Shown here: positions 10,024 to 19,194 of the stretch, in pieces
How the letters are laid out: the number at the start of each line of letters is the position of its first letter
How positions within the stretch are numbered: position 1 is the first letter of the stretch
Notes under the pieces: generated by a model
Told to the model about the DNA's origin: nothing
The model's input: only the letters and a program-made list of their open reading frames with translations
The model's database searches: none
Made by a program: the position numbers and the translations under genes
Assembly (NCBI RefSeq): GCF_016918565.1
Contig: NZ_JAFFQD010000005.1
Location: forward strand, 1 to 64,000
Source of the DNA: Desulfogranum marinum
Lineage (GTDB): Bacteria; Desulfobacterota; Desulfobulbia; Desulfobulbales; Desulfobulbaceae
Direction of reading: 5' to 3'
Length of the DNA: 64,000 nt

Positions 10024-10887
10024 ATGGACTCCTGGTATTTCCCAGCTTTGCTTGCATTACTGCTGATGGGCATCCAGCGGTTTTTTTATAAAGTCGCAGC
10101 CGAAAGGAACTATCCCACCCAGTGGGTAACCTTTGCCTTCATGGCTACGGTTACTTTGTTGAGTGGCGGAACATACCTTTTCCAACAGCACCATGCAGTC
10201 AATATAGGTGTGCTCGCGACGATTGCCCTGATCAATAGCATCTCTTTTCTGGTGGCTACTGTTTCGCACATAGAAGCGCTCAAGTATATCCCGGCCAACA
10301 TCGCCTACAGCATCATTCGCCTCAATGTGATAGTGGTGGCTGTTTTTTCCATTGTCTACTTCAAAGAACACATTTCCTTGCTCCAGGGTATCGGTCTGCT
10401 AACCGCTATTGCCGCCATGGTAGTGCTCACGATCCAGATGGGGGCAGACAACACCACACCCCTGCAACGCAAGCGACAGGGAGCAGTGTTTATCATTCTC
10501 GCACTTTTAAGCGGTTCCGCGGCAAGCATTTCATCCAAGTTTGCCGCCGTGTATACGGACAAACTTGCCTTCATGGCCTTGTCCTACCTGATGGGTGTGA
10601 TCGGCTCTCTGGCCATAAACAAAGTCGTTACCCACCACAAAACAACAACATCCCGCTGGCCGGCATTGGGTTTGGGCATGGTCATGGGCGGGTTTAATTT
10701 TACCGGGTTTTATGCCTTCCTCTATGCCCTGGAACGTGGTCCTCTTTCCCTTATTGCAGCCATTGTGGGGATGCATTTCGTGATCGCCATTATACTGTCA
10801 GCCCTTATCTATCATGAGAAGGTACGCCCTGCCGGACTAGTGGGAATACTTTTGACCATCCTCTCGATTGTCCTGATACGGATATAG
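10024..10887 (+). CDS. EamA-type permease (DMT superfamily)
   Basis: A 287-residue inner-membrane protein with about ten hydrophobic segments in two EamA repeats, the second ending in the usual SALIYHEKVRPAGLVGILLTILSIVLI. Members of the drug/metabolite transporter superfamily export amino acids, sugars or other metabolites. AAGGGACATAA precedes the ATG. It is divergent from budA and shares a roughly 300-bp control region with it. Substrate unknown. Confidence 0.85.
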   Translation: MDSWYFPALLALLLMGIQRFFYKVAAERNYPTQWVTFAFMATVTLLSGGTYLFQQHHAVNIGVLATIALINSISFLVATVSHIEALKYIPANIAYSIIRLNVIVVAVFSIVYFKEHISLLQGIGLLTAIAAMVVLTIQMGADNTTPLQRKRQGAVFIILALLSGSAASISSKFAAVYTDKLAFMALSYLMGVIGSLAINKVVTHHKTTTSRWPALGLGMVMGGFNFTGFYAFLYALERGPLSLIAAIVGMHFVIAIILSALIYHEKVRPAGLVGILLTILSIVLIRI

Positions 10888-11565
10888 GCTGTCTTGATCA
10901 ATTGCTTTTCGCTCGATCTCCAGGGGGCAGAGTGCATCTGATCTGGAACGACAAGCGAGGTGGTAAAAAAACTGAGTAATCTAATTTTGCAAAGGATCGC
11001 CTTGATTGTTTCTCCGGGTAGTGGGGCAGGGCGTCCTGCTGGTTATGTGAAGCACTGTAGGGGGGCTGGCAAAAGCAGAGTCGCAATTGTTTGAAACAGT
11101 ACCTTGGTTCACCACGGTCCGCCGGAGGATTTCGTCCGCAAAATCACCAAACCGCACCTTGTAAATACTGTATACCGGTAATAGCGTGTAATGTGCTGTT
11201 ATTTTGGATCAAGAGTGAGGGCTACTCCATGGTTTATCCTGCATAGGATTTGCACAGGGGGCTTTATATATAGTGTTAGTTGTTTTTGCCTAGGGCCGTC
11301 CGTCTTTAGGATGCAAGTTGAAAGGACTGAAAAGAGATGGTTCTGTCCAGGTAAAGTGGAAAGAGCTTGCCGTTAGAAAAATATACTTCCAGGGATGTTG
11401 TGTAAATGAGTCAAATAAAAATCTGACCCCTTTTCGACCCTTTTTCTTTTTCAGGTTGGACACTAACAGCCGTATGAAGCGATAGCTTAATGGACAGTTA
11501 GGGGGCAACCTTGACCTATTTAAAGGCCCTATTCGTTATGCTTTTATTTAGACAGGTGAGTAATA
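10888..11565. other. Gene-free stretch, 678 bp
   Basis: No reading frame here looks like a protein and no strong terminator or RNA fold was found. It leads into a pseudogene, which suggests decayed accessory sequence. Confidence 0.5.
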
Positions 11566-12230
11566 ATGTCTGAAAAGCAGACCTATGAAGAGTTGGAAAA
11601 GAGAGTTCTTGAGCTGGAAAAATTTTAACTCGAATTTAAAAAAACAGAAATGTTGCTCAAGGATGAAATAAATTGGCGACGTCTTCTGATAGAGGAATCA
11701 AGGGATGCTATCGTTGTCCTGGATCAAAACGCCAATGTCTATGAGGCGAATAATCGATTTGCTGATATGCTTGGTTATTCGAGGGCAGAAGTGTACCAGC
11801 TGCACCCATGGGACTGGGATGCTCAGTTAAAGAAGGAGCAAATATTGGAATTGGCCGAAACGGTCAATGATCTGGTCATCACTTTGAGACATAACACCGT
11901 CGCAAAGATGGCAGGCTCATAGATGTAGAACTCAGTAGCAATGGTGCAGTTTACAGGGGAAAGAAGTTAATATTTTGTATCTGCCGTGACATCAGCAAGA
12001 GAAAAAAGGCAAAAAAAGAGCGGGAAGAGCTTATTCAAAGGCTTCAAGATTCATTAGCTGAGATCAAGACCTTAAGGGGCATATTACCTTTATGCTCTTT
12101 TTGTAAAAAAATCAGAGACGATCAAGGCTATTGGGAGCAGGTTGATGTGTATATAAACAAATATTCCGAAGCAGATATCAGCCACAGCATATGTCCTGAA
12201 TGTTTAAAAAAACATTATCCTGATGTGTAG
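11566..12230 (+). pseudogene. PAS-domain signalling protein, disrupted
   Basis: Reading across breaks gives a PAS sensor protein of about 221 residues. The N-terminal coiled coil MSEKQTYEELEKRVLELEK ends at an in-frame TAA (11626-11628). The same frame resumes with a PAS domain (DAIVVLDQNANVYEANNRFADMLGYSRAE). Near 11882-11891 the frame shifts, with a second TAA at 11892, and the next frame continues with HRRKDGRLIDVE, a coiled coil, and the tail LPLCSFCKKIRDDQGYWEQVDVYI and ICPECLKKHYP. That cysteine-rich tail is familiar from many PAS proteins of sulfate reducers. Two nonsense codons and a frameshift make function unlikely. No kinase or GGDEF domain is present. Confidence 0.85.
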
Positions 12231-12256
12231 CTTCGAATAGAGAGTGTGGGGGAGCA

Positions 12257-13075
12257 ATGAGCCTGACGATTGATTTCAGCAACAAGACGGTGGTGGTGAT
12301 CGGCGGAACCAGCGGTATCAACCGGGGCGTTGCCGAGGTGTTTGCCCGACACGGAGCCCGAATTGCTGTTGCCAGCCGCTCAGACGACAAGGTGCAGGAC
12401 ACGGTAGCTTCTTTGAAGGCACTGGGTGCTGAGACCATGGGGTTTTCAGCGGATGTTCGCGACCTGGCTGCTATTGAAGGGGGGCTGGCAACAGTCCATG
12501 AGGCCTTTGGCATTTTCGATGTGCTCGTCTCTGGTGCGGCTGGTAATTTTCCTGCTACTGTCAACGGTATGTCTGCCAATGCCTTCCGGAGCGTGGTTGA
12601 AATCGATCTGATTGGGACCTTTCATGTGATGAAAGCCTGTTTTTCCTACCTGAAAAGGCCTGGTGCCAGCGTCATAAACATTTCGGCGCCGCAGGCCTTT
12701 TTACCGATGGAAGCTCAGGCCCATGTCTGTTCTGCCAAAGCTGGAGTAGACATGATAACCCGCACTCTGGCATTGGAGTGGGGGGGTGAGGGTGTTCGGG
12801 TAAACTCTATCGTTCCCGGCCCCATTGACGGCACCGAGGGGATGTTGCGGCTTGCGCCCAACGAATTGGTACGGAAACGGGTGGTCGAATCGGTGCCCCT
12901 CCGACGCATGGGATCACCGGAGGATATCGGCCAAGCGTGTCTTTTTTTGGGTTCGGGCCTGAGCAGCTATATCAGCGGCGTGGTCCTGCCAGTCGATGGT
13001 GGATGGTCCCTGGGAGGCTGTGGTGACATGAGCTCCTACCTCGGCAGCCTTGCACGTCAAAAAGAACAGGGCTGA
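12257..13075 (+). CDS. SDR oxidoreductase, 2,4-dienoyl-CoA-reductase-like
   Basis: A 272-residue short-chain dehydrogenase/reductase. The Rossmann nucleotide-binding motif GGTSGINRG is at residues 16-24, and the NADP-type basic residue follows beta-2 in ASRSDDK. The central SGAAGNFPATVNGMSANAF and C-terminal VDGGWSLGG match the branch containing peroxisomal-type 2,4-dienoyl-CoA reductases. As in that branch the usual YxxxK pair is changed: the lysine of CSAKAGVD has valine four positions earlier. The role could be reduction of unsaturated fatty acyl-CoA, but related proteins have other substrates. GGGGGAG precedes the ATG. The gene is noticeably more G+C-rich than its neighbours, which hints at transfer. 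Confidence 0.8.
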   Translation: MSLTIDFSNKTVVVIGGTSGINRGVAEVFARHGARIAVASRSDDKVQDTVASLKALGAETMGFSADVRDLAAIEGGLATVHEAFGIFDVLVSGAAGNFPATVNGMSANAFRSVVEIDLIGTFHVMKACFSYLKRPGASVINISAPQAFLPMEAQAHVCSAKAGVDMITRTLALEWGGEGVRVNSIVPGPIDGTEGMLRLAPNELVRKRVVESVPLRRMGSPEDIGQACLFLGSGLSSYISGVVLPVDGGWSLGGCGDMSSYLGSLARQKEQG

Positions 13076-13291
13076 GAAGCGAACATTCCAACATCCCTTC
13101 CGCATGTCAGCCATAATTCTTTAAAAAATGCTCATTGCATTGAATCTCTCTCTAACCGGTATCCTGTCAGCGTAGGTAAAACCAACAAATTAACTTTTAC
13201 TGATTAATTACCCGCTCCCTGATAAGATATACGTAGCGTCAATTGCAATGCCCTTGGTGTATGCAGAGGGTGAAGATTATATTTTTTACAT

Positions 13292-13594
13292 ATGAGGTCT
13301 CGTTTGAATCCGTATTACCTTATGTTTGAAGTCGAACCACAGCCTGGAAACCTATAGGGGGCAAATGTTTCCAGGGCAATCGTTCATGTGTGGGTGTTTG
13401 CAACCGATATACAAGGCGCCAGAGACACTGCGTTGCGTTTTTTTGAGTCCGATAGTTGGGACGTGAAAGAGGAGAAACAAGCCTTGTTGCTGACTCCGGA
13501 ACAGATAGACGCTTTAAGCGCAGCAGATGCCGAGATTTATCGCACAGCTGAAGCAGAAGGAATGCACGTGACATTTAATTACTGGCACAAGTAA
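13292..13594 (+). pseudogene. Small ORF of 100 codons interrupted by an amber codon
   Basis: From the ATG at 13292 one frame runs to 13594, broken only by TAG at 13355-13357 (codon 22). Upstream it reads MRSRLNPYYLMFEVEPQPGN; downstream the composition is strongly protein-like (HVWVFATDIQGARDTALRFF and LLLTPEQIDALSAADAEIY). I do not recognise the family. The simplest reading is a nonsense mutation in a small cytosolic protein. Translation of only the 3' part from the GTG at 13388 is possible but would remove a continuous N-terminal section. Amber recoding is unlikely without evidence of pyrrolysine genes. Confidence 0.5.
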
Positions 13595-13982
13595 CCAAAA
13601 CCTGGGGAGACCGCAGTTTCTCTCTGCCCGTCGATTTACCTGAAATCGGATACGATCTCTGTAGTTCATGCCGATCGATTGATCCGGAAGAGGTTTTTTG
13701 GGGACCTTTTGACGATGTTTTTGAAGTAACTGCGACTTGGCCGGTCTGGAAAAGGTTGAGTCGCAGGTTTTTCCAACTTATTATTTAGCCATTGATAATA
13801 CAGGACTCGCGCCTTTTCTTTTCCTCTCTTTTTCCACCCATTCCCACTTAAGCGCAGGGTACCCAATGTCGACTAATCGGTGAGCTGGGTAATAATTTTG
13901 AGACATTGATGACTTGGTGTTTAAAGTAACCATAAGCTACCAGCTTTATTTTTTTGTATTTTCTACTTTATGAGAGGTAGTT
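13595..13982. other. Gene-free stretch, 388 bp
   Basis: A 66-codon minus-strand frame at 13666-13866 (MGTLRLSGNGWKKRG...) is basic and protein-like in parts but has no clear family, so it is not called as a gene. Nothing else was recognised. Confidence 0.35.
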
Positions 13983-14261
13983 ATGGAAACTTTTACAAAA
14001 GATGACCTTGTTTATGAATATAAGTGGTCCCACTACGAAAAAGACGATCCCAAGATTTCCGGGATACCAGATACTTCCACCTTTAATAGAAAAGAAGGGT
14101 GGCAAACGCTCTATATTATCAACCATCTGACCAACCATCTAGCATGGGATGTGAACAGCTTTGGAGAAAAAATAGAAAAAATGATCCATGATCAGCTTCC
14201 GGAAGAAATAAGTAATCAAAAGGATACGATACAGTGGATTAAGGAGAACTGGGCGAATTGA
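13983..14261 (+). CDS. Hypothetical protein, 92 residues
   Basis: A short hydrophilic protein rich in acidic, aromatic and tryptophan residues (YKWSHYEKDDPKISGIPD and a WIKENWAN C-terminus). It has no signal peptide, membrane segment or cysteine. GAGAGGTAGTT immediately precedes the ATG as a good ribosome-binding site, and the composition supports real coding. I do not recognise the family. It stands alone in an otherwise gene-poor region. Confidence 0.65.
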   Translation: METFTKDDLVYEYKWSHYEKDDPKISGIPDTSTFNRKEGWQTLYIINHLTNHLAWDVNSFGEKIEKMIHDQLPEEISNQKDTIQWIKENWAN

Positions 14262-15542
14262 CAGTTGGCTTATGCTGAGCTGTTCAAAGTTGTCATTTAT
14301 CATCTCTATCTTTACCTGAAAAGTGTCGGGGGTAAAAGTACATTGCTACCAACCATTATCTCGACTCCCTAACAGCGGTGCTGCCCCGTAGAGTGTGCGT
14401 TCTGTTTTTTCATCTTAAAAGGGTCAATATCCTAATCACTTGCAGTTACGAGCAGTAAAATGAAGGTGAAAGTAACCTTTGTCCATTCCCTCCCTAGGTC
14501 GACACTGCAAGTCATTTTGGCTTTTTGCTAACGTAACTTCAAGAGGTTACACTCCCCAGCCAGAGTGAAAATAATGAAACCAGAGGCCGAACTGCGAAAG
14601 TCGGGTAGATATAGCTGTCGCCCTATAAACCCCTCCTGCAACAAATTTGATAACGGCACACAGGCTCTATCCCCCCTATGGCCCTGTTGCACAGTGAAGG
14701 TCTGGGAGTGTCGACCTTAAGATGGGTAAACGCTAAAAAGCGTCTCGTTTTCTATCTCGTTGTCCTTGTCAGTCATAGAGCAAATCAATTACTTCTTTGA
14801 CCCGGCATTAATCTGCCCTGTGGAGGAAGAAAAAAACGTTTAACTGAACAGGTTTCGCAGACAAAATTGCCTTCTCAAAGAAAAGAACTTGCAAAAAAAG
14901 CAAAAGAAAAATGTCTGTCTAGCAAAGTCGGAGTATTGCTGAAGAGCGTGATATGTCAACATCGTAACGAATGTGACCTGCACTGCGTTTTCCGCATATT
15001 CGAATTTTTTTTCCTAATAATCGTAAAAAAGAGTAGCGAGCGGGTATCTGTAACCTACCGTAAAAATGTAAAGTTTTGTAATATCAATAAAATTTTTGTA
15101 CCACATTGTGGCAAGGCTGTTGCATGGAAAAAGAAGTAGTTCTTTGGAAATGTTAGGTGATAGTTACCGTCCCTGTCTTGACGACATTTCGTCTACCATA
15201 CCAACTCGGAACAGGAGGCCCACCTATGATTGATACTTTCTGTGTCACGTGGTAGCACAACATGTAGCGCTATTGATTGATCAAATCGCATAATATGCAC
15301 AAAATGCATTCTGCAGTGTGATCCTGCAAGAAAGAAGTGGGCATATTGCCTACCCAAGGCATCCAATCAATAGATAGATATCAATAGATAGAGATGTTGA
15401 GAACATATTCAGACCTTTTACCTACAGGAGGATTGAGCTCTTTAATTTGAAATAATGTTATTTCATGAATCTAAGTACGCCTTAGCCTGATAATACATAA
15501 GCCTTACCAATTAATCTTAATGGAGGTCTTTAGGAAGAGAAT
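14262..15542. other. Gene-poor region, 1.28 kb
   Basis: No frame is convincing. The longest, at 14867-15139, would start on TTG, is very lysine-rich and lacks a ribosome-binding site. Short reads elsewhere end quickly in stops. The region may be decayed accessory DNA or a long leader of the secreted-protein gene at 15543. No transposase remnant or tRNA-like end was identified. Confidence 0.45.
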
Positions 15543-18500
15543 ATGTTGATATTAAAAGTGAATTATTTTCAAAAAAGAGTCGATACTTCTTTGTTTTTTT
15601 TTCTGAAGAACTCTGTTTATTATCGCAATCCATTGCTCATAGGTTTTTTTGTATTCATAATATCAGCAACCCTCATTTTTCCGGCCCGAGCTGAGATAAG
15701 CTTTACTGAAAGTACACAGGAAGCAGGTTTAACTTATACCGGCCCCACCTGGGGTGCGCAATGGGCCGACTATAATGGGGATGGGTGGCCAGATATTTGG
15801 GTTACCAATCATCAGTCGAAAGAGCCGAGCCTCTATCTAAATATGGGGGATGGAACATTTGACGAGATTTCTGATAGTATTTGGAATCAAAAGCCATCTC
15901 CAAATGTTGATACACATGGTGCTGGGTGGGCCGATTTTGATAACGATGGAGATCAAGATATACTGGTCAATGGCGGCACATCTAGAGATTCCAACCTTTT
16001 TTTTGTAAACGATAATGGAATTCTCTACGAAAGCGCTGAAGCATACGGCGTCTCATTTACTGAAAATCGAGGGCGCATGCCATTGTGGCTGGATTTCGAT
16101 AATGATGGCCTCTTAGATGTATATCTAAATGGGATCGTTCCCCCATACCTTGAGTTTGCTGCCTTGTTTCAACAGGATAAGCAAACTGGTTTTTTTGATA
16201 AAGTAAATTCTCTGGTAGGATTTGAGGATCATGGTGCTCTTTTTAGCATGTTGGCGGATCTTACGGGTGATGGGGTTTTGGATATTATAACGTATGATGG
16301 TGGAGCAGGGTTTCCTCGTTATGTGTACAGCATGGCGACCATTCCTTTCACCGAGCATCGTAATCAAATATTTCCATCGGACACAGGATATGCAAGTGAC
16401 GCTGCTTTCGCAGATTTCAACGGGGACCTTCGTCAGGATCTTTATTTATCAAGGAGCGGGGGGGGGGATCAGGTAAACGTAACATCCCATAACGTGGCAG
16501 CAGCTATTATTACCAATAACTGTGGGTGTGAGAAAGGAATAACATTTAAATCCAATGGTAGGGTGAGAATTTTGTTTTCGCTGCCGAATGCATTTCAAAA
16601 CTACCCTATCTATGTCGGTTCGTCGGGTCTCCCTTTTGAAATATTTTCAGCTGACATCTCTCCCGATGACCCAAGAATATGGGGATTTTGGCCTCGAATC
16701 CCTGTTTATATAGAGTTAGACCCTAAAGATCCAAGAGTATCTGGTATGGCCTCACATCAACCAGGCGTTGATAATGGTGTTTATGTCGGCTTTGACAAGG
16801 GCGCAAATGAGTGGCGAATTGTATCTTCAAGATCTGTTGACCAAAGTTTTGAGAGTAGATTTATAGTCGAAACCGATAATCCAATTACAGATTATGACCT
16901 TTTGAATTTTAATAGGCCACAACCGGCTATAGATACTCTCTATATCCATGATGGTGCCCAGCTGAAAGAGATGCCAGCGCAACAGAGTGGAATCAACAAG
17001 CATTTAAGAGGAAGGAGTGTTGTAGCGGGTGACTTTGACAACGATATGGACATAGACATTTATGTGGTGAATTCATTAAAGGTTTTAAATACACCTAATA
17101 TTCTATTTGAAAATGACGGGACAGGTGCTTTTACAGAAGTCACTGACACAGGAGGAGCGGCTGGGACCTCACTGGGAGCAGGGGATCACGTAATCGCTGC
17201 GGACTATAACCGTGATGGATTTCTGGATTTGTTCGTTACCAATGGGAAGTATCCGTCGCCGTTTGATCATTTAGGGCCTATTCAACTCTTTAAAAATAAC
17301 GGAAACAGTAATCACTGGATTGAAATCGATTTAGTTGGAACGACTTCCAACAGAGACGGTATTGGTGCACGCGTGTTTGTGACCGCAGGGGATAAGACCC
17401 AGTTGCGTGAGCAAGCAGGCGGTGTGCACAAGGATTCACAAAATCATACGCGCATTCACTTTGGTCTTGGGCATAATTCAACCATACAGCGCTTAGAAGT
17501 ACATTGGCCAAGTGGGATTGTTCAGGTAATAGAAAATATCTCAGCTGATCAAGTCCTCCGGGTTGTGGAATCTTCGGGTGGCCCTCAACCGCCAGTGGCA
17601 GGGGCTGATAGTGTCAGTACGGATATGGATACCGCGACGGCTGTGGACGTCCTAGTTAACGACTACGATCCAAACGGTGATACTCTGACCATTACTGCAG
17701 TGGATAACCCAACCAGTGAGGGCGGTATAGCCATTATCAACGATAACGGCTCGCCGAGTGATCCAAACGATGATTTTATCGACTACACGCCACCGGCAAG
17801 TTTTTCAGGTACAGACACCTTTGACTATATCATTGATGACTACACCGACGGCACGGGTACCGCAACCGTAACCGTCACTGTAAACGAACTAGAACCAGTC
17901 TGTATTCCGTATGGAGAGCCAAATTATGATGCAGCAACAGAGGATGGAGTTTTTCTGTGGAAAGAAGGTAATGTTTGGCACTTAAGGGCTATAGCAGGAT
18001 CCAGTGGGGGGCAAAGGTATTCTGGCAGCATAGTTGCAGATATGGATTTTGTTAGTGTAACCCCTGTCAGCCTTGAGCAATGGGGAGATAGTGTGGACAC
18101 CCCTGATTCGCAACTAATTGAATTTAATATAAATATGGGGTCGCCTTGGTACGACGGGCTTGATATCGAGGTTCAAGCTGGGGCCACTGTCTTTTTTAAT
18201 GTTGAAGCGACGAGTGGGAATGCTGCCGATCTTGTCTTTATCGGTGGAAATCGATGCACTGTAGACCAACTCCCCTACCAGCTTTTATCAGACTCTAACA
18301 CGCCGCCAGTGGCTATGTTTACGGTCGACCCAACTTTGGGCGAAGAGCCGCTGGAGGTGCACTTTGACGCTTCTGCTGCATACGACCCTGATGGTTCGAT
18401 CGTATCCTATGCATGGAACTATGGCGACGGTACAGGCAGCGGCTTAACCTCTAACCACACATACAACACTCCCGGCACCTACAACGTTGTCCTCACTGTT

Positions 18501-18959
18501 ACCGACAACGATGGTTCCACCAACACGGCCAACCAGACGATCATGGTAGGGACGTCGAGCAATTGTGATCCGTATGGAGAGCCAATTTATGATGCAGCAA
18601 CAGAGGATGGAGTTTTTCTGTGGAATGAGGGTGTTGTCTGGCACTTGAGAGCTATAGCCGGATCCAGTGGGTGGCAAAGGTATACTGGCAGCATAGTTTC
18701 AGATATGCCTTTTAGCAGTGTAATTCCTGTCAACCTTGAGCCCAATGATACTCTTGACACCTCCAATTCTCAAGAGATTATATTTGCTGCACAAATGTCG
18801 AGGCCTTGGTTCGATGGAATTGATTTCGAGGTTCCAACGGGTGCCACTGTCCAATTTGATGTTCGAGCCACTAGTGGGAATGCTGCCGATGCCGATCTCG
18901 TATTTATAGGTAGAAATCGATGTCCTGTAAACCAGCTTCCCTATTCCCTCGTAAAATGA
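15543..18959 (+). CDS. Large secreted FG-GAP/VCBS - ASPIC/UnbV - PKD protein
   Basis: A 1138-residue exported protein. A long basic n-region precedes a hydrophobic core (residues about 31-48) and a cleavage site after PARA. Residues 55-580 carry at least seven FG-GAP/VCBS-like calcium loops (DYNGDGWPD, DFDNDGDQD, DFDNDGLLD, DLTGDGVLD, DFNGDLRQD, DFDNDMDID, DYNRDGFLD), probably a beta-propeller. An ASPIC/UnbV domain follows at about 590-676 (NHWIEIDLVG, HWPSG). Then come a cadherin-like/Big_9 domain (683-783), a 120-residue module (787-916), a PKD domain (920-1003) and a second copy of that module (1007-1138). AGGAAG precedes the ATG. A G10 run lies at codons 306-309. The architecture suggests adhesion or polymer binding at the cell surface; the function is not known. 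Confidence 0.85.
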   Translation: MLILKVNYFQKRVDTSLFFFLKNSVYYRNPLLIGFFVFIISATLIFPARAEISFTESTQEAGLTYTGPTWGAQWADYNGDGWPDIWVTNHQSKEPSLYLNMGDGTFDEISDSIWNQKPSPNVDTHGAGWADFDNDGDQDILVNGGTSRDSNLFFVNDNGILYESAEAYGVSFTENRGRMPLWLDFDNDGLLDVYLNGIVPPYLEFAALFQQDKQTGFFDKVNSLVGFEDHGALFSMLADLTGDGVLDIITYDGGAGFPRYVYSMATIPFTEHRNQIFPSDTGYASDAAFADFNGDLRQDLYLSRSGGGDQVNVTSHNVAAAIITNNCGCEKGITFKSNGRVRILFSLPNAFQNYPIYVGSSGLPFEIFSADISPDDPRIWGFWPRIPVYIELDPKDPRVSGMASHQPGVDNGVYVGFDKGANEWRIVSSRSVDQSFESRFIVETDNPITDYDLLNFNRPQPAIDTLYIHDGAQLKEMPAQQSGINKHLRGRSVVAGDFDNDMDIDIYVVNSLKVLNTPNILFENDGTGAFTEVTDTGGAAGTSLGAGDHVIAADYNRDGFLDLFVTNGKYPSPFDHLGPIQLFKNNGNSNHWIEIDLVGTTSNRDGIGARVFVTAGDKTQLREQAGGVHKDSQNHTRIHFGLGHNSTIQRLEVHWPSGIVQVIENISADQVLRVVESSGGPQPPVAGADSVSTDMDTATAVDVLVNDYDPNGDTLTITAVDNPTSEGGIAIINDNGSPSDPNDDFIDYTPPASFSGTDTFDYIIDDYTDGTGTATVTVTVNELEPVCIPYGEPNYDAATEDGVFLWKEGNVWHLRAIAGSSGGQRYSGSIVADMDFVSVTPVSLEQWGDSVDTPDSQLIEFNINMGSPWYDGLDIEVQAGATVFFNVEATSGNAADLVFIGGNRCTVDQLPYQLLSDSNTPPVAMFTVDPTLGEEPLEVHFDASAAYDPDGSIVSYAWNYGDGTGSGLTSNHTYNTPGTYNVVLTVTDNDGSTNTANQTIMVGTSSNCDPYGEPIYDAATEDGVFLWNEGVVWHLRAIAGSSGWQRYTGSIVSDMPFSSVIPVNLEPNDTLDTSNSQEIIFAAQMSRPWFDGIDFEVPTGATVQFDVRATSGNAADADLVFIGRNRCPVNQLPYSLVK
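16458..16467 (+). repeat. Homopolymeric G10 tract inside a coding region
   Basis: Ten consecutive G residues encode Gly-Gly-Gly plus the first base of Asp at about residue 306 of the secreted FG-GAP protein. Loss or gain of one G would shift the frame and remove the last 830 residues. Tracts of this length are known slipped-strand switching sites in other bacteria. A sequencing error is a possible alternative, but the frame is open as given. Confidence 0.9.
17905..18700 (+). repeat. Internal duplication of a ~120-codon module
   Basis: Segments beginning at about 17905 and 18568 are near-identical for their first ~110 bases and similar for the rest of the module. Both encode PYGEP.YDAATEDGVFLW followed by LRAIAGSSG.QRY.GSI and later ATSGNAAD...FIG.NRC. 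The PKD domain lies between the copies. The high DNA identity points to recent duplication or gene conversion. Confidence 0.85.
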
Positions 18960-19040
18960 ATTTAGGTGCTTCGAGGCGGGTAACCAGGATGTGGTGGATG
19001 GTTTGTTACGTATAATACGAAGAGGACTAAGGTGTTTAAG

Positions 19041-19075
19041 CTTTAAGATGGAACGCTTCGTGTTCCATCTTAAAG
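19041..19075. terminator. Long hairpin between secreted protein and ABC-F genes
   Basis: CTTTAAGATGGAAC at 19041-19054 pairs perfectly with GTTCCATCTTAAAG at 19062-19075 around a seven-base loop. There is no T tract after it, so it may be a Rho-independent terminator of atypical form, an mRNA-stabilising hairpin or a protein-binding palindrome. Confidence 0.5.
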
Positions 19076-19194
19076 TGGCTTGTAATCATCCACCGCTTCT
19101 TTAACGTAAGGTCGTATTGTGCTTGCGAACCCTGTTGCGCTATGCTACGTTCCGCACCATTTTTTTTCGGTAAAACAGTGAAAACAATTGTTCC

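Noticed and set aside
11191-11508. Short overlapping frames on both strands before the PAS pseudogene
   Set aside because: No homology-like pattern, no ribosome-binding sites, cysteine/tryptophan-rich random composition.
13666-13866. 66-codon basic minus-strand frame
   Set aside because: Composition is partly protein-like but no family or ribosome-binding site is seen; kept only as a remark in the intergenic entry.
14867-15139. 90-codon lysine-rich frame
   Set aside because: TTG start, no ribosome-binding site, composition set by A-rich sequence, and no known family.
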